Shown here: positions 1-5,137 of the stretch, in pieces
Position numbering within the stretch: the first letter of the stretch is position 1
How the letters are laid out: each line of letters opens with the position of its first letter
NCBI GenBank assembly: GCA_040905965.1
Contig: JBBDQP010000067.1
Location: forward strand, 1 to 5,137
Direction of reading: 5' to 3'
DNA length: 5,137 nt
Source: DATHWB01 sp040905965
GTDB taxonomy: Bacteria > Actinomycetota > Acidimicrobiia > Spongiisociales > ZC4RG35
Notes under the pieces: model-generated
Seen by the model: only the letters and a program-made list of their open reading frames with translations
Told to the model about the DNA's origin: nothing
Databases searched by the model: none
Translations under genes and position numbers: made by a program

Positions 1-734
1 TAGTCGACTTGCCAGAGGACGAGGCCGGAGGGTGGGGCAGGGCTGGGGACGACCCCGCGGTCCCGAGCGGCGAGCACTTCCGCCACCGTGTCGGGGGAAC
101 GGCGGCCGCGTCCCACCTCGACCAAGAAGCCCGTGAGACTACGGACCATCTGGTGACAGAAGGCCTTCGAGCGAATCTCGAAGATCACCGTGTCGTCTTC
201 GGACCGGCGCACAGACGACTCGAAGACCGTGCGCACCGTCGCCCGTCCGTCCTTGCGCCGACAGAACGTGGCGAAGTCCCGTTCGCCCACGAAACCGGCC
301 GCGGCGCCATCCATCGCCTCGACGTCGAGACGCTGAGGAACGTGCCACGTCGTGTGCCTTCGCAGCGGGTCCCCCACCGCTGAGTCCAACAGGTGGTATC
401 GATAGGTTCGGGCCGTCGCATCGAAGCGAGCCGAGAAGCCTTCTTCGACCTTGGTGCACGCGGTCGCGACCACTTCAGGACCGAGCATCGAAGTGGTAGC
501 TCTGAACACCTGAGACGGCGGGACGTCACGGTCCGCACCGAAACTCACCACCTGATGCCGTGCATGCACTCCGGTGTCCGTCCTCCCTGCAACCGTCAAC
601 GTCACGTGCTGTTGGAAGACCCGGGCAAGCGCATCTTCGAGCACTCCCTGGACCGTGCGCACGTCGCCGGCTTGGCGGGCGAACCCGTGAAACCCCGAGC
701 CGTCATACGAGAGATCGAGTCGATAGTGCGGCAA
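1..734 (-). CDS. truA: tRNA pseudouridine(38-40) synthase TruA, 3' end cut at the window edge
   Basis: TruA converts uridines 38-40 of the tRNA anticodon arm to pseudouridine in the cytoplasm. I translated 244 uninterrupted codons plus a final partial codon TA, which would be Tyr or a stop. The N-terminus PHYRLDLSYDGSGFHGF matches the family opening. AGRTDTGVHA (residues 49-58) carries the catalytic aspartate D53. FSARFDATARTYRYHL (100-115) contains the conserved active-site Tyr at 111. The C-terminal FCHQMVRSLTGFLVEVGRG (192-210) and GLVLWQVD (237-244) are typical, so at most a few residues are missing. The start is taken as TTG at 734, one nucleotide after the stop of the upstream membrane-protein gene. 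No in-frame ATG or GTG suits the family N-terminus. Only a weak GGA lies 10 nt upstream, so translational coupling is likely. truA commonly follows rplQ directly; here three genes intervene. No frameshift was seen. The family call is near certain; the start is likely but not proven. Confidence 0.95.
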   Translation of the reverse strand, partial: MPHYRLDLSYDGSGFHGFARQAGDVRTVQGVLEDALARVFQQHVTLTVAGRTDTGVHARHQVVSFGADRDVPPSQVFRATTSMLGPEVVATACTKVEEGFSARFDATARTYRYHLLDSAVGDPLRRHTTWHVPQRLDVEAMDGAAAGFVGERDFATFCRRKDGRATVRTVFESSVRRSEDDTVIFEIRSKAFCHQMVRSLTGFLVEVGRGRRSPDTVAEVLAARDRGVVPSPAPPSGLVLWQVD

Positions 735-735
735 C

Positions 736-1269
736 TCAGAACATTCCGAACAAGGCAGAAGCGGCCGTGAACGGCAGACGGAAGATCGCCTGGACAATCA
801 GCATGAAGGCGAGGCCGACGAGGACCGCCAGGATTGCGTTCTTGGGGGTCGACGACGCAGCCTCCTGTGTCGCACGTGTCAGCACTGCGATGTACCAGAC
901 CAGCGCGATCACCGGAACGATTGGGATCGGAACGACGAACGCCAGGGTCGGGAGATAGGCGAGGCCGTGAGTGGCCATCATCGTCTGGATGCCGCCACCC
1001 GTCTTGAAGAGACGGGTCGATGCGAACCAGGTGGCGGCGGCGAGGATCAGCCAGGAGGCGACGGCAGAGATCGCGGTCTGGAGGAGTGCAGGAATCGAAG
1101 CGATCGACACCGATGCTCGGGTGAGGGCGACGATCAGGAAAGACGCACCAGCCACCGATGCCACGACGATGACTCCGTCGGCGGTGGCGTCGTCGTCCCA
1201 GAACACCTCGGCGAATGCCTTCCGGTCCAGCATGGCGCCGCGAACTGCACGGGTGAAGATCTTCTTCAT
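736..1269 (-). CDS. Yip1-like four-helix integral membrane protein, function unknown
   Basis: This is a 177-residue hydrophobic protein. A short basic N-terminus (MKKIFTRAVRGAMLDRKAF) and an acidic patch (EVFWDDD, 21-27) precede about four membrane segments, roughly at residues 31-50, 60-83, 102-130 and 145-164. The first hydrophobic segment follows a cytoplasmic-type leader, so I see no cleavable signal peptide. The layout resembles bacterial Yip1/YIPF-domain proteins: an amphipathic start, helices rich in Ala, Val and Leu, and Pro-rich turns such as VVPIPIVP at 112-119. Proteins of this type have no established biochemical role in bacteria. The gene begins with ATG 14 nt after the NUDIX stop and lacks a recognisable Shine-Dalgarno sequence; a second ATG lies at codon 13. 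Its stop is one nucleotide before the truA TTG start, so it is probably co-transcribed with both neighbours. The reading frame is secure; the domain assignment comes from overall appearance rather than a diagnostic motif. Confidence 0.8.
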   Translation of the reverse strand: MKKIFTRAVRGAMLDRKAFAEVFWDDDATADGVIVVASVAGASFLIVALTRASVSIASIPALLQTAISAVASWLILAAATWFASTRLFKTGGGIQTMMATHGLAYLPTLAFVVPIPIVPVIALVWYIAVLTRATQEAASSTPKNAILAVLVGLAFMLIVQAIFRLPFTAASALFGMF

Positions 1270-1283
1270 GGGATGGAGTCAGG

Positions 1284-1829
1284 CTAGTTCGGGCTGCGCA
1301 ACCCGAGCTTGCGAGCCGGTCGGGCAACGGACTCTTCGAGTGTGAGGGCGTCTGACAGCGGCCACCAGCGGGCATCATCCGCCCCGTCTCCGACGACCAG
1401 CACCTCCGAGTCGGAGGTAAAGGCCACCCGCACGTCGTGATGCAGGTGCTGCGGAACGTCGTGACGGGCAGGAAAGACATGGACGTCGACATCACACAGC
1501 CACGGCTGGTCGCTCGACCCGACTCCGATCTCCTCGCGCACCTCCCGGAGGGCAGCGTCGATGATCGTTTCATCCTCGGCCTCGACGTGACCCCCGGGCT
1601 GGAGCCACCGACCGATCTTGCTGTGGAGGATGAGAGCAATGGCGGGTTCGGTCGGGTGGAGCACGAAAGCAGAGGCCGTGATGTGGCCGGGATCGAAGTG
1701 GCCGGCCGAGAACGCGTCCGGTCGGTCGAGCAAGGCACGCACGGCGTCGACCGCCGCCTGCTCGGTTCCGTCGAATGATCGGTACCCGGCCAACATGGCG
1801 CGCAGGTCGTCGCTGATCGGCCCGCTCAT
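1284..1829 (-). CDS. NUDIX hydrolase, substrate unknown
   Basis: This is a 181-residue member of the NUDIX superfamily, which cleaves nucleoside diphosphates linked to another moiety in a metal-dependent reaction. A helical N-terminal part (1-45) leads into FDPGHITASAFVLHP (45-59). The Nudix box spans 80-103, from GGHVEAEDE to REVREEIGV. The metal-binding glutamates of REVREE (E96, E99, E100) are present. Between G80 and R95 there are 14 residues instead of the canonical 13, and D86 holds the usual glutamate position, with E87 next to it. A His-rich stretch, ARHDVPQHLHHDVR (121-134), follows and is typical of a subgroup of actinobacterial NUDIX proteins. The start ATG overlaps the coaA stop as ATGA. 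A GAAGGGG run abuts the ATG, too close for a normal ribosome site, so coupling with coaA translation is likely. I do not see the extra motif of CoA diphosphatases (NudL/NUDT7 type), so neighbourhood with coaA does not establish CoA as substrate. Confidence 0.9.
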   Translation of the reverse strand: MSGPISDDLRAMLAGYRSFDGTEQAAVDAVRALLDRPDAFSAGHFDPGHITASAFVLHPTEPAIALILHSKIGRWLQPGGHVEAEDETIIDAALREVREEIGVGSSDQPWLCDVDVHVFPARHDVPQHLHHDVRVAFTSDSEVLVVGDGADDARWWPLSDALTLEESVARPARKLGLRSPN

Positions 1830-2776
1830 CCCCTTCGCAGCTTCACGTGCTGCACCCCATGGTCGGAGGCCTTGTGCAAGATCAGCGTGGCCCGCTCCCT
1901 GGTGGGGAGGATGTTCTCTTCGAGGTTCACCTCGTTGATCTCCCGCCAGATTCGACGACCCTCTTCGAGCGCGACCTGGTCGGTCAGACCGGCGTAACGG
2001 TGGAAGTACGACGCTTCGTCGCGAAACGCCGTATCACGCAAGGTGAGGAAGCGATCCAGATACCACTCACCGATGTGGTCAGGATCGGCATCCACGTAGA
2101 TGGAAAAATCGAAGTAGTCCGAGACATACGTCCCGGTGCCTCCGCCCTGCAACACATTGAGCCCTTCGAGAATCACGATCTGCGGCTGCTGAACGATGCG
2201 CTCCTGGTCGGGGAGGATGTCGTAGGTGAGGTGGGAGTAGATAGGTGCGCGCACTTCCGGCGCGCCAGCCTTCAGGTCGGTGACGAATTGCAGGAGACGG
2301 CGCCGGTCGTAGGACTCAGGAAAGCCCTTGCGATGCATGATCCGGCGCTCTTCGAGCACGGCGTTCGGGTAGAGGAAGCCGTCGGTCGTGACGAGATCGA
2401 CCGATGGATGATCAGGCCAGCGGGAGAGCAGCATCTGCATGATGCGGGCGATCGTCGACTTCCCGACGGCGACCGAGCCGGCAATTGCGATGACATACGG
2501 CACCGGTTCGGTCGGTCGACCGAGGAACGTATCGGTGACACTAAAGAGTGCCTGAGAGGCGCGAACGTAGAGGTTGAGCAACCGCGAGAGCGGCAGATAG
2601 ATCGTCTCGACCTCCGCGGTGGAGAGTTCGACGTTGATCCCCCGGATCTTCTCGATGTCGTCGTCGGTCAAGGTCATTGGCGTCGTCGCGCGCAACGACG
2701 CCCACTGCTCACGATCGAAGTCGATGTAGGGGGAAACGGACCCGTTCACGACTGTGGAGGCTAACGGCCCACGCAC
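1826..2776 (-). CDS. coaA: Type I pantothenate kinase
   Basis: CoaA phosphorylates pantothenate with ATP, the first and usually rate-setting step of coenzyme A synthesis in the cytosol. The 316-residue product is of normal length and collinear with the E. coli and Mycobacterium enzymes as I recall them. It has SPYIDFDREQWASLR (15-29) near the start, IYLPLSRLLNLY (59-70), the P-loop GSVAVGKST (100-108), LVTTDGFLYPN (128-138) with the catalytic Asp at 132, KGFPESYD (150-157), YSHLTYD (180-186), ILEGLNVLQ (202-210), YFHRYA (257-262) and ENILPTRERA (287-296). Type I enzymes are feedback-inhibited by CoA; that is family knowledge. The start is uncertain. GTG at 2776 gives 316 residues and GTG at 2749 gives 307; both keep the conserved region and neither has a Shine-Dalgarno sequence. 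The gene follows the presumed rplQ terminator and heads a tightly packed cluster, its stop overlapping the NUDIX start by 4 nt. Confidence 0.97.
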   Translation of the reverse strand: MRGPLASTVVNGSVSPYIDFDREQWASLRATTPMTLTDDDIEKIRGINVELSTAEVETIYLPLSRLLNLYVRASQALFSVTDTFLGRPTEPVPYVIAIAGSVAVGKSTIARIMQMLLSRWPDHPSVDLVTTDGFLYPNAVLEERRIMHRKGFPESYDRRRLLQFVTDLKAGAPEVRAPIYSHLTYDILPDQERIVQQPQIVILEGLNVLQGGGTGTYVSDYFDFSIYVDADPDHIGEWYLDRFLTLRDTAFRDEASYFHRYAGLTDQVALEEGRRIWREINEVNLEENILPTRERATLILHKASDHGVQHVKLRRG

Positions 2777-2784
2777 GTGCGTTC

Positions 2785-2814
2785 ATGATCAGGCTCGGGG
2801 AGCGGAACGTTCAC
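2785..2814 (-). promoter_or_regulatory. Weak candidate promoter for coaA
   Basis: On the minus strand GTGAAC (2814-2809) and GATCAT (2790-2785) are separated by 18 nt and match the sigma-70-type -35 and -10 consensus at three and four of six positions. The -10-like box ends 8 nt before the GTG at 2776, so transcription from it would begin at or next to that codon. It lies in the only gap large enough for a promoter of the coaA cluster, downstream of the rplQ hairpin. The match is poor and could arise by chance. Confidence 0.2.
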
Positions 2815-2832
2815 TCCGACCAGGTCCGGACA

Positions 2833-2868
2833 CACTGAGGCCCCCGGGTGGTGCCGGGGGCCTCAGTG
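2833..2868 (-). terminator. Hairpin terminator after rplQ
   Basis: A perfect 15-bp inverted repeat, cactgaggcccccgg (2833-2847) and ccgggggcctcagtg (2854-2868), encloses a 6-nt loop. It starts 20 nt after the rplQ stop and ends 57 nt before the coaA GTG, the expected place for the end of the alpha operon. There is no T-run after the stem on either strand, so it is a hairpin-only type, as often seen in G+C-rich actinobacteria. Partial readthrough into coaA remains possible. Confidence 0.8.
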
Positions 2869-2887
2869 ATCTTGGATGTCTGAACGA

Positions 2888-3238
2888 TCAGACGAGTTCG
2901 ATGACCGCCATCTCCGCACCATCGCCGCGGCGAGGGCCGAGCTTGGTGATACGGGTGTAGCCACCGGGACGGTCGAGATACTGCGGGGCGACCTCGTCGA
3001 ACAACTTCGTCACGACCGCGTTGTTCGTGATGGTCCGCAACACGATGCGACGCGAGTGCAGGTCGCCCTTGCGCGCCTTGGTGATCATCTTCTCGGTCAA
3101 CGGGCGGACCGCCTTCGCCTTGGCCAGCGTGGTCTCCACCTTGCCGTCGTTGATCAGCGACGTCGCCAGGTTGGCGAGGATCTTCTTCTCGTGCTGAGGC
3201 GAATGCCCCAGACGGGGACCCTTCCGCGGCCGTGGCAT
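2888..3238 (-). CDS. rplQ: Large ribosomal subunit protein bL17
   Basis: L17 is a bacterial 50S protein located near the exit of the peptide tunnel. The 116-residue product begins MPRPRKGPRLGHSPQHEK and contains the conserved TTLAKAKAVRPLTEKMIT (37-54), VVTKLFDEVAPQY (75-87) and RPGGYTRITKLGPRRGD (90-106). It ends with AEMAVIELV. That is the basic core length; it lacks the long charged C-terminal extension found in Mycobacterium L17. The ATG overlaps the rpoA stop by one base (TGATG), and only a weak GGTGGCGG lies upstream, so translation is probably coupled to rpoA. It is the last gene of the alpha-operon segment before the hairpin at 2833-2868. Confidence 0.98.
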   Translation of the reverse strand: MPRPRKGPRLGHSPQHEKKILANLATSLINDGKVETTLAKAKAVRPLTEKMITKARKGDLHSRRIVLRTITNNAVVTKLFDEVAPQYLDRPGGYTRITKLGPRRGDGAEMAVIELV

Positions 3239-4176
3239 CAGGAACCGCCACCATCGGCAAGCGAGAGTCCCAGTTCGTCGAGCTTCGCCGCCACCTCTTC
3301 GAGGCTCTTCTGGCCGAAGTTGGTGATGTTGAGCAGGTCGTCCCCCGTGCGCTGGACGAGTTCACCCACCGTCTTGATCTGCGCCCGGCGCAGGCAGTTG
3401 CGAGGGCGCTCGGACAGGTCGAGAGCTTCGATCGGCAGTTCGAGGTCGGGCGAACCTGAGGACTCGGTCTGCACCTCCCCAAGCTCGAGTCCGACACCCT
3501 CACCGAGGTCGGCGAACAGGTTCAGAAGCTCGCGGAGTGTCTTGCCGGCAGAGGAAACGGCCTCGCCCGGGTTGATGGCCCCGTTGGTCTCGATGTCGAG
3601 GATCAGCTTGTCGAAGTTGGTCATCTGACCGACCTGGGTGTTCTCGACCGAATAGGCGACCTTGCGCACCGGCGAAAAGATCGAGTCGATGGGGATGAGA
3701 CCGATCGAACCGGAACCCTTGTTGGACTCGGCGGTCCGATATCCGACGCCGGGGGCGACGGTCATCTCCATCTCGAGGCGTCCAGACGCCGACAGGGTGG
3801 CGATCACCAGATCGGGATTGACGATCTCGATGCCAGCCGGGACTTTCAGGGCACCGGCCTTCACTTCGCCGGCACCCTTGGCCGACAGGTAGAGCGTGTG
3901 CTCGTCGATGCCTTCCATGCGGACGACGATCTGCTTGATGTTGAGGATGATGTCGACGACGTCTTCGACCACTCCGTCGATGGTCGAGAACTCGTGCTGC
4001 ACGCCTTCGATCTGAATCGAAGTGACGGCGGCACCGGGGATGCGGGACAGCAGCGTACGGCGCAGGGTGTTGCCCAGCGTGTATCCGAAACCCGGCTCGA
4101 GCGGTTCGACGACGAACCGAGAGCGGGTGTCGTTGAGCTGCTCCTCCTGAATCTGGGGGCGTTGAACGATCAGCAC
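3238..4176 (-). CDS. rpoA: DNA-directed RNA polymerase subunit alpha
   Basis: Alpha dimerises through its N-terminal domain to nucleate RNA polymerase assembly; the C-terminal domain binds UP-element DNA and activators. The 312-residue product carries the alpha-NTD hallmarks EPLEPGFGYTLGNTLRRTLL (24-43), IPGAAVTS (46-53) and FDKLILDIETNG (188-199). After a linker of about 220-246 comes the alpha-CTD (247-307) with RNCLRRAQIKTVGEL and NFGQKSLEE. By alignment to E. coli from memory, R257 corresponds to R265, N260 to N268, G288 to G296, K290 to K298 and S291 to S299, so the DNA-contact residues are kept. The C-terminal tail is short compared with Mycobacterium RpoA. The start is GTG at 4176, fixed by an AGAGAGG Shine-Dalgarno sequence 7 nt upstream and by the family-typical MLIVQRP opening. 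It lies 23 nt after rpsD and overlaps rplQ by one base. Confidence 0.99.
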   Translation of the reverse strand: MLIVQRPQIQEEQLNDTRSRFVVEPLEPGFGYTLGNTLRRTLLSRIPGAAVTSIQIEGVQHEFSTIDGVVEDVVDIILNIKQIVVRMEGIDEHTLYLSAKGAGEVKAGALKVPAGIEIVNPDLVIATLSASGRLEMEMTVAPGVGYRTAESNKGSGSIGLIPIDSIFSPVRKVAYSVENTQVGQMTNFDKLILDIETNGAINPGEAVSSAGKTLRELLNLFADLGEGVGLELGEVQTESSGSPDLELPIEALDLSERPRNCLRRAQIKTVGELVQRTGDDLLNITNFGQKSLEEVAAKLDELGLSLADGGGS

Positions 4177-4183
4177 TGTGAGA

Positions 4184-4190
4184 CCTCTCT
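4184..4190 (-). promoter_or_regulatory. Ribosome binding site of rpoA
   Basis: AGAGAGG on the minus strand sits 7 nt before the GTG at 4176, inside the 23-nt gap after rpsD. It supports the GTG as the true rpoA start; there is no nearby in-frame ATG that would preserve the conserved N-terminus. Confidence 0.75.
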
Positions 4191-4199
4191 CTCGGAGGG

Positions 4200-4805
4200 T
4201 TACTTGGAGTAGAGCTCGACGATCAACTGTTCGTTGATCGCGGTGTCGATCTGTGCCCGGGAGGGCAGATCACGGATGGTCACCTTGCGGGCCGTGTGAT
4301 CGACATCGAGCCATTCGGGGATGACGAAGCCGAGGGTGTCGACGCTGTGCTGGATCACCAGCAGGTCTTTCGACGCTTCCTTGGCCGTCACCACATCGCC
4401 TTGGCGGACGCGGTAGGAGGGGACGTCCACTTTCGAACCGTTGACCTGGAAATGGCCATGGTTGACGAGCTGTCGGGCCTGCGGCCGGGTGGCCGCAAGA
4501 CCAGAGCGCCAGACGACGTTGTCGAGGCGGGTCTCGAGCAATCGCAGCAGATTCTCACCAGTCACACCGGGCTGACGGGCAGCGAGGTGGTAGTAGATGC
4601 GGAACTGCTTCTCGAGCACGCCGTACATCGTGCGGAGCTTCTGCTTCTCGCGAAGCTGGATGAGGTAGTCCGACTCCCGGATGCGGCCGCGGCCGTGGTC
4701 ACCGGGGGGATACGGACGACGGTCGACCGGACATTTCTTGGACTGGCACAGCGGCGTACGCGCCCGGCGGCACGCCTTGTGGCGGGGTCCTGTGTAACGA
4801 GCCAT
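4200..4805 (-). CDS. rpsD: Small ribosomal subunit protein uS4
   Basis: S4 binds 16S rRNA early in 30S assembly and influences decoding accuracy. In E. coli it also represses its own operon; no such leader site is visible here. The 201-residue product starts MARYTGP and has RRPYPPGDHG (29-38), YGVLEKQFR (61-69) and the S4 RNA-binding domain at about 93-155, with RLDNVVWRSGLAATR, QLVNHGHFQVNG and VPSYRVRQGD. It ends NEQLIVELYSK. The N-terminal segment holds H9, C12, C20 and C25, spaced HX2C-X7-CX4C, which resembles the CX2C-Xn-CX4C zinc site of the zinc-binding form of S4 but with His in place of the first Cys and a shorter middle loop. The Mycobacterium protein, as I recall it, lacks these cysteines. 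Zinc binding here is inferred. ATG at 4805 is fixed by a strong GGAGGGG site; the gap from rpsK is 3 nt. Confidence 0.99.
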   Translation of the reverse strand: MARYTGPRHKACRRARTPLCQSKKCPVDRRPYPPGDHGRGRIRESDYLIQLREKQKLRTMYGVLEKQFRIYYHLAARQPGVTGENLLRLLETRLDNVVWRSGLAATRPQARQLVNHGHFQVNGSKVDVPSYRVRQGDVVTAKEASKDLLVIQHSVDTLGFVIPEWLDVDHTARKVTIRDLPSRAQIDTAINEQLIVELYSK

Positions 4806-4808
4806 CGT

Positions 4809-5137
4809 TCAACCCCTCCGGCGCTTCTTGGGACGGCAGCCGTTGTGCGGGATCGGGGTCACGTCCTTGATGAACGAGACTTCGATCCCCATGTTCTGCA
4901 GTGTGCGGACGGCGGTGTCACGACCCGAACCGGTACCGCTCACGATGACGTCGAGCTTGCGGATCCCGTGTTCGCCGGCACGACGGGCTGCTTCTTCGGC
5001 GGCCACCTGTGCGGCGTACGGGGTCGACTTGCGTGAGCCTTTGAATCCGACGGATCCGCCAGACGTCCATACGACGGTGTTCCCGCCCTGGTCGCTGATG
5101 TTGATGATCGTGTTGTTGAAGCTGGCCTTGATGTGGG
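4809..5137 (-). CDS. rpsK: Small ribosomal subunit protein uS11, 5' end outside the window
   Basis: S11 forms part of the 30S platform near the E site and the mRNA exit. The reading frame is open to the right edge, giving 108 complete codons plus two bases of another. Visible landmarks in the partial protein are HIKASFNNTI at its start, VGFKGSRKSTPYAAQ (29-43), VSGTGSGRDTAVRTL (65-79), IKDVTPIPHNGCRP (89-102) and the basic C-terminus KKRRRG. Compared with full-length S11 of about 125-135 residues, roughly the first 20-25 are missing. An internal GTG at 5006 would give only 65 residues and is not the start, because conserved S11 sequence continues upstream of it. PHNG matches the Asn-Gly site known to form isoaspartate in E. 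coli S11. rpsD starts 3 nt after the stop. Confidence 0.98.
   Translation of the reverse strand, partial: HIKASFNNTIINISDQGGNTVVWTSGGSVGFKGSRKSTPYAAQVAAEEAARRAGEHGIRKLDVIVSGTGSGRDTAVRTLQNMGIEVSFIKDVTPIPHNGCRPKKRRRG
4813..4819 (-). promoter_or_regulatory. Ribosome binding site of rpsD within the end of rpsK
   Basis: GGAGGGG on the minus strand lies 7 nt before the rpsD ATG. It falls inside the last codons of rpsK, which encode the basic S11 tail, so the tail codons double as the ribosome site of the next gene. Confidence 0.85.

Noticed and set aside
602..1738. A 378-codon minus-strand open frame spanning parts of the NUDIX, membrane-protein and truA genes
   Set aside because: It runs out of frame through three genes with clear family motifs or membrane segments. 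Its translation is rich in Arg, Ser and Pro without recognisable domains, typical of a G+C-rich shadow frame.
2511..2522. Perfect 12-bp palindrome tcggtcgaccga
   Set aside because: It lies inside coaA just before the P-loop region and is explained by codon choice; no second copy or other operator context was seen.
1847..2764. A 305-codon plus-strand open frame opposite coaA
   Set aside because: It is the antisense of a fully conserved coaA, its translation shows no family features, and long antisense frames are expected in G+C-rich coding DNA.
2876..3628. A plus-strand open frame of 250 codons opposite rplQ and rpoA
   Set aside because: Antisense shadow of two conserved genes; the product is low-complexity Ser/Arg-rich sequence with no domain.
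4177..4199. GAGA/TCTC mini-hairpin in the rpsD-rpoA gap as a possible regulatory structure
   Set aside because: The stem is only four base pairs and overlaps the ribosome site of rpoA; a purine-rich Shine-Dalgarno sequence next to its start explains it better.
4809..5006. A short 65-residue S11 starting at an internal GTG
   Set aside because: Conserved S11 sequence continues in frame upstream to the window edge, so this codon is an internal Val.
4296..5036. A plus-strand open frame of 246 codons opposite rpsD and rpsK
   Set aside because: Antisense shadow of ribosomal protein genes, with no ribosome site or recognisable motif.
1..5137. CRISPR arrays, insertion sequences, tRNA genes, toxin-antitoxin or defence genes
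   Set aside because: No direct-repeat array, terminal inverted repeats, transposase, tRNA-like fold or relevant protein motif was found; coding density with housekeeping genes is nearly complete.

Overview
The window is a compact run of eight housekeeping-type genes, all read leftward on the minus strand. It is G+C-rich. The RpoA, CoaA and TruA proteins look most like those of Actinomycetota. The short L17 and the cysteine-bearing S4 differ from what I recall of the Mycobacterium proteins, so I lean towards a deep actinobacterial lineage such as Acidimicrobiia. That placement is inferred from memory of the families, not from a search.

Right part (5137 to 2888): the distal half of the alpha ribosomal operon. 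In transcription order it holds rpsK (S11, 5' end cut by the window), rpsD (S4), rpoA (RNA polymerase alpha) and rplQ (L17). Spacing is tight: 3 nt between rpsK and rpsD, 23 nt between rpsD and rpoA, and a TGATG overlap between rpoA and rplQ. Clear Shine-Dalgarno sequences precede rpsD and rpoA. A perfect 15-bp hairpin 20 nt after rplQ probably ends this transcription unit.

Left part (2776 to 1): a second same-strand cluster follows a 111-nt gap, the only sizeable non-coding stretch. It holds coaA (type I pantothenate kinase), a NUDIX hydrolase overlapping coaA by 4 nt (ATGA), a four-helix Yip1-like membrane protein 14 nt later, and truA (tRNA pseudouridine synthase). truA begins at a TTG one nucleotide after the membrane-protein stop and runs to the window edge with only its last codon(s) missing. 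truA commonly follows rplQ directly, so the coaA-NUDIX-Yip1 trio sits between two genes that are usually neighbours.

No phage, transposon, CRISPR, toxin-antitoxin, tRNA or rRNA signal was seen, and nothing supports a new multi-gene system. The points worth a second look are modest: a His-Cys-Cys-Cys putative zinc site in S4, a lengthened Nudix box, the altered gene order, and the start of coaA, which lacks a Shine-Dalgarno sequence and could be leaderless.
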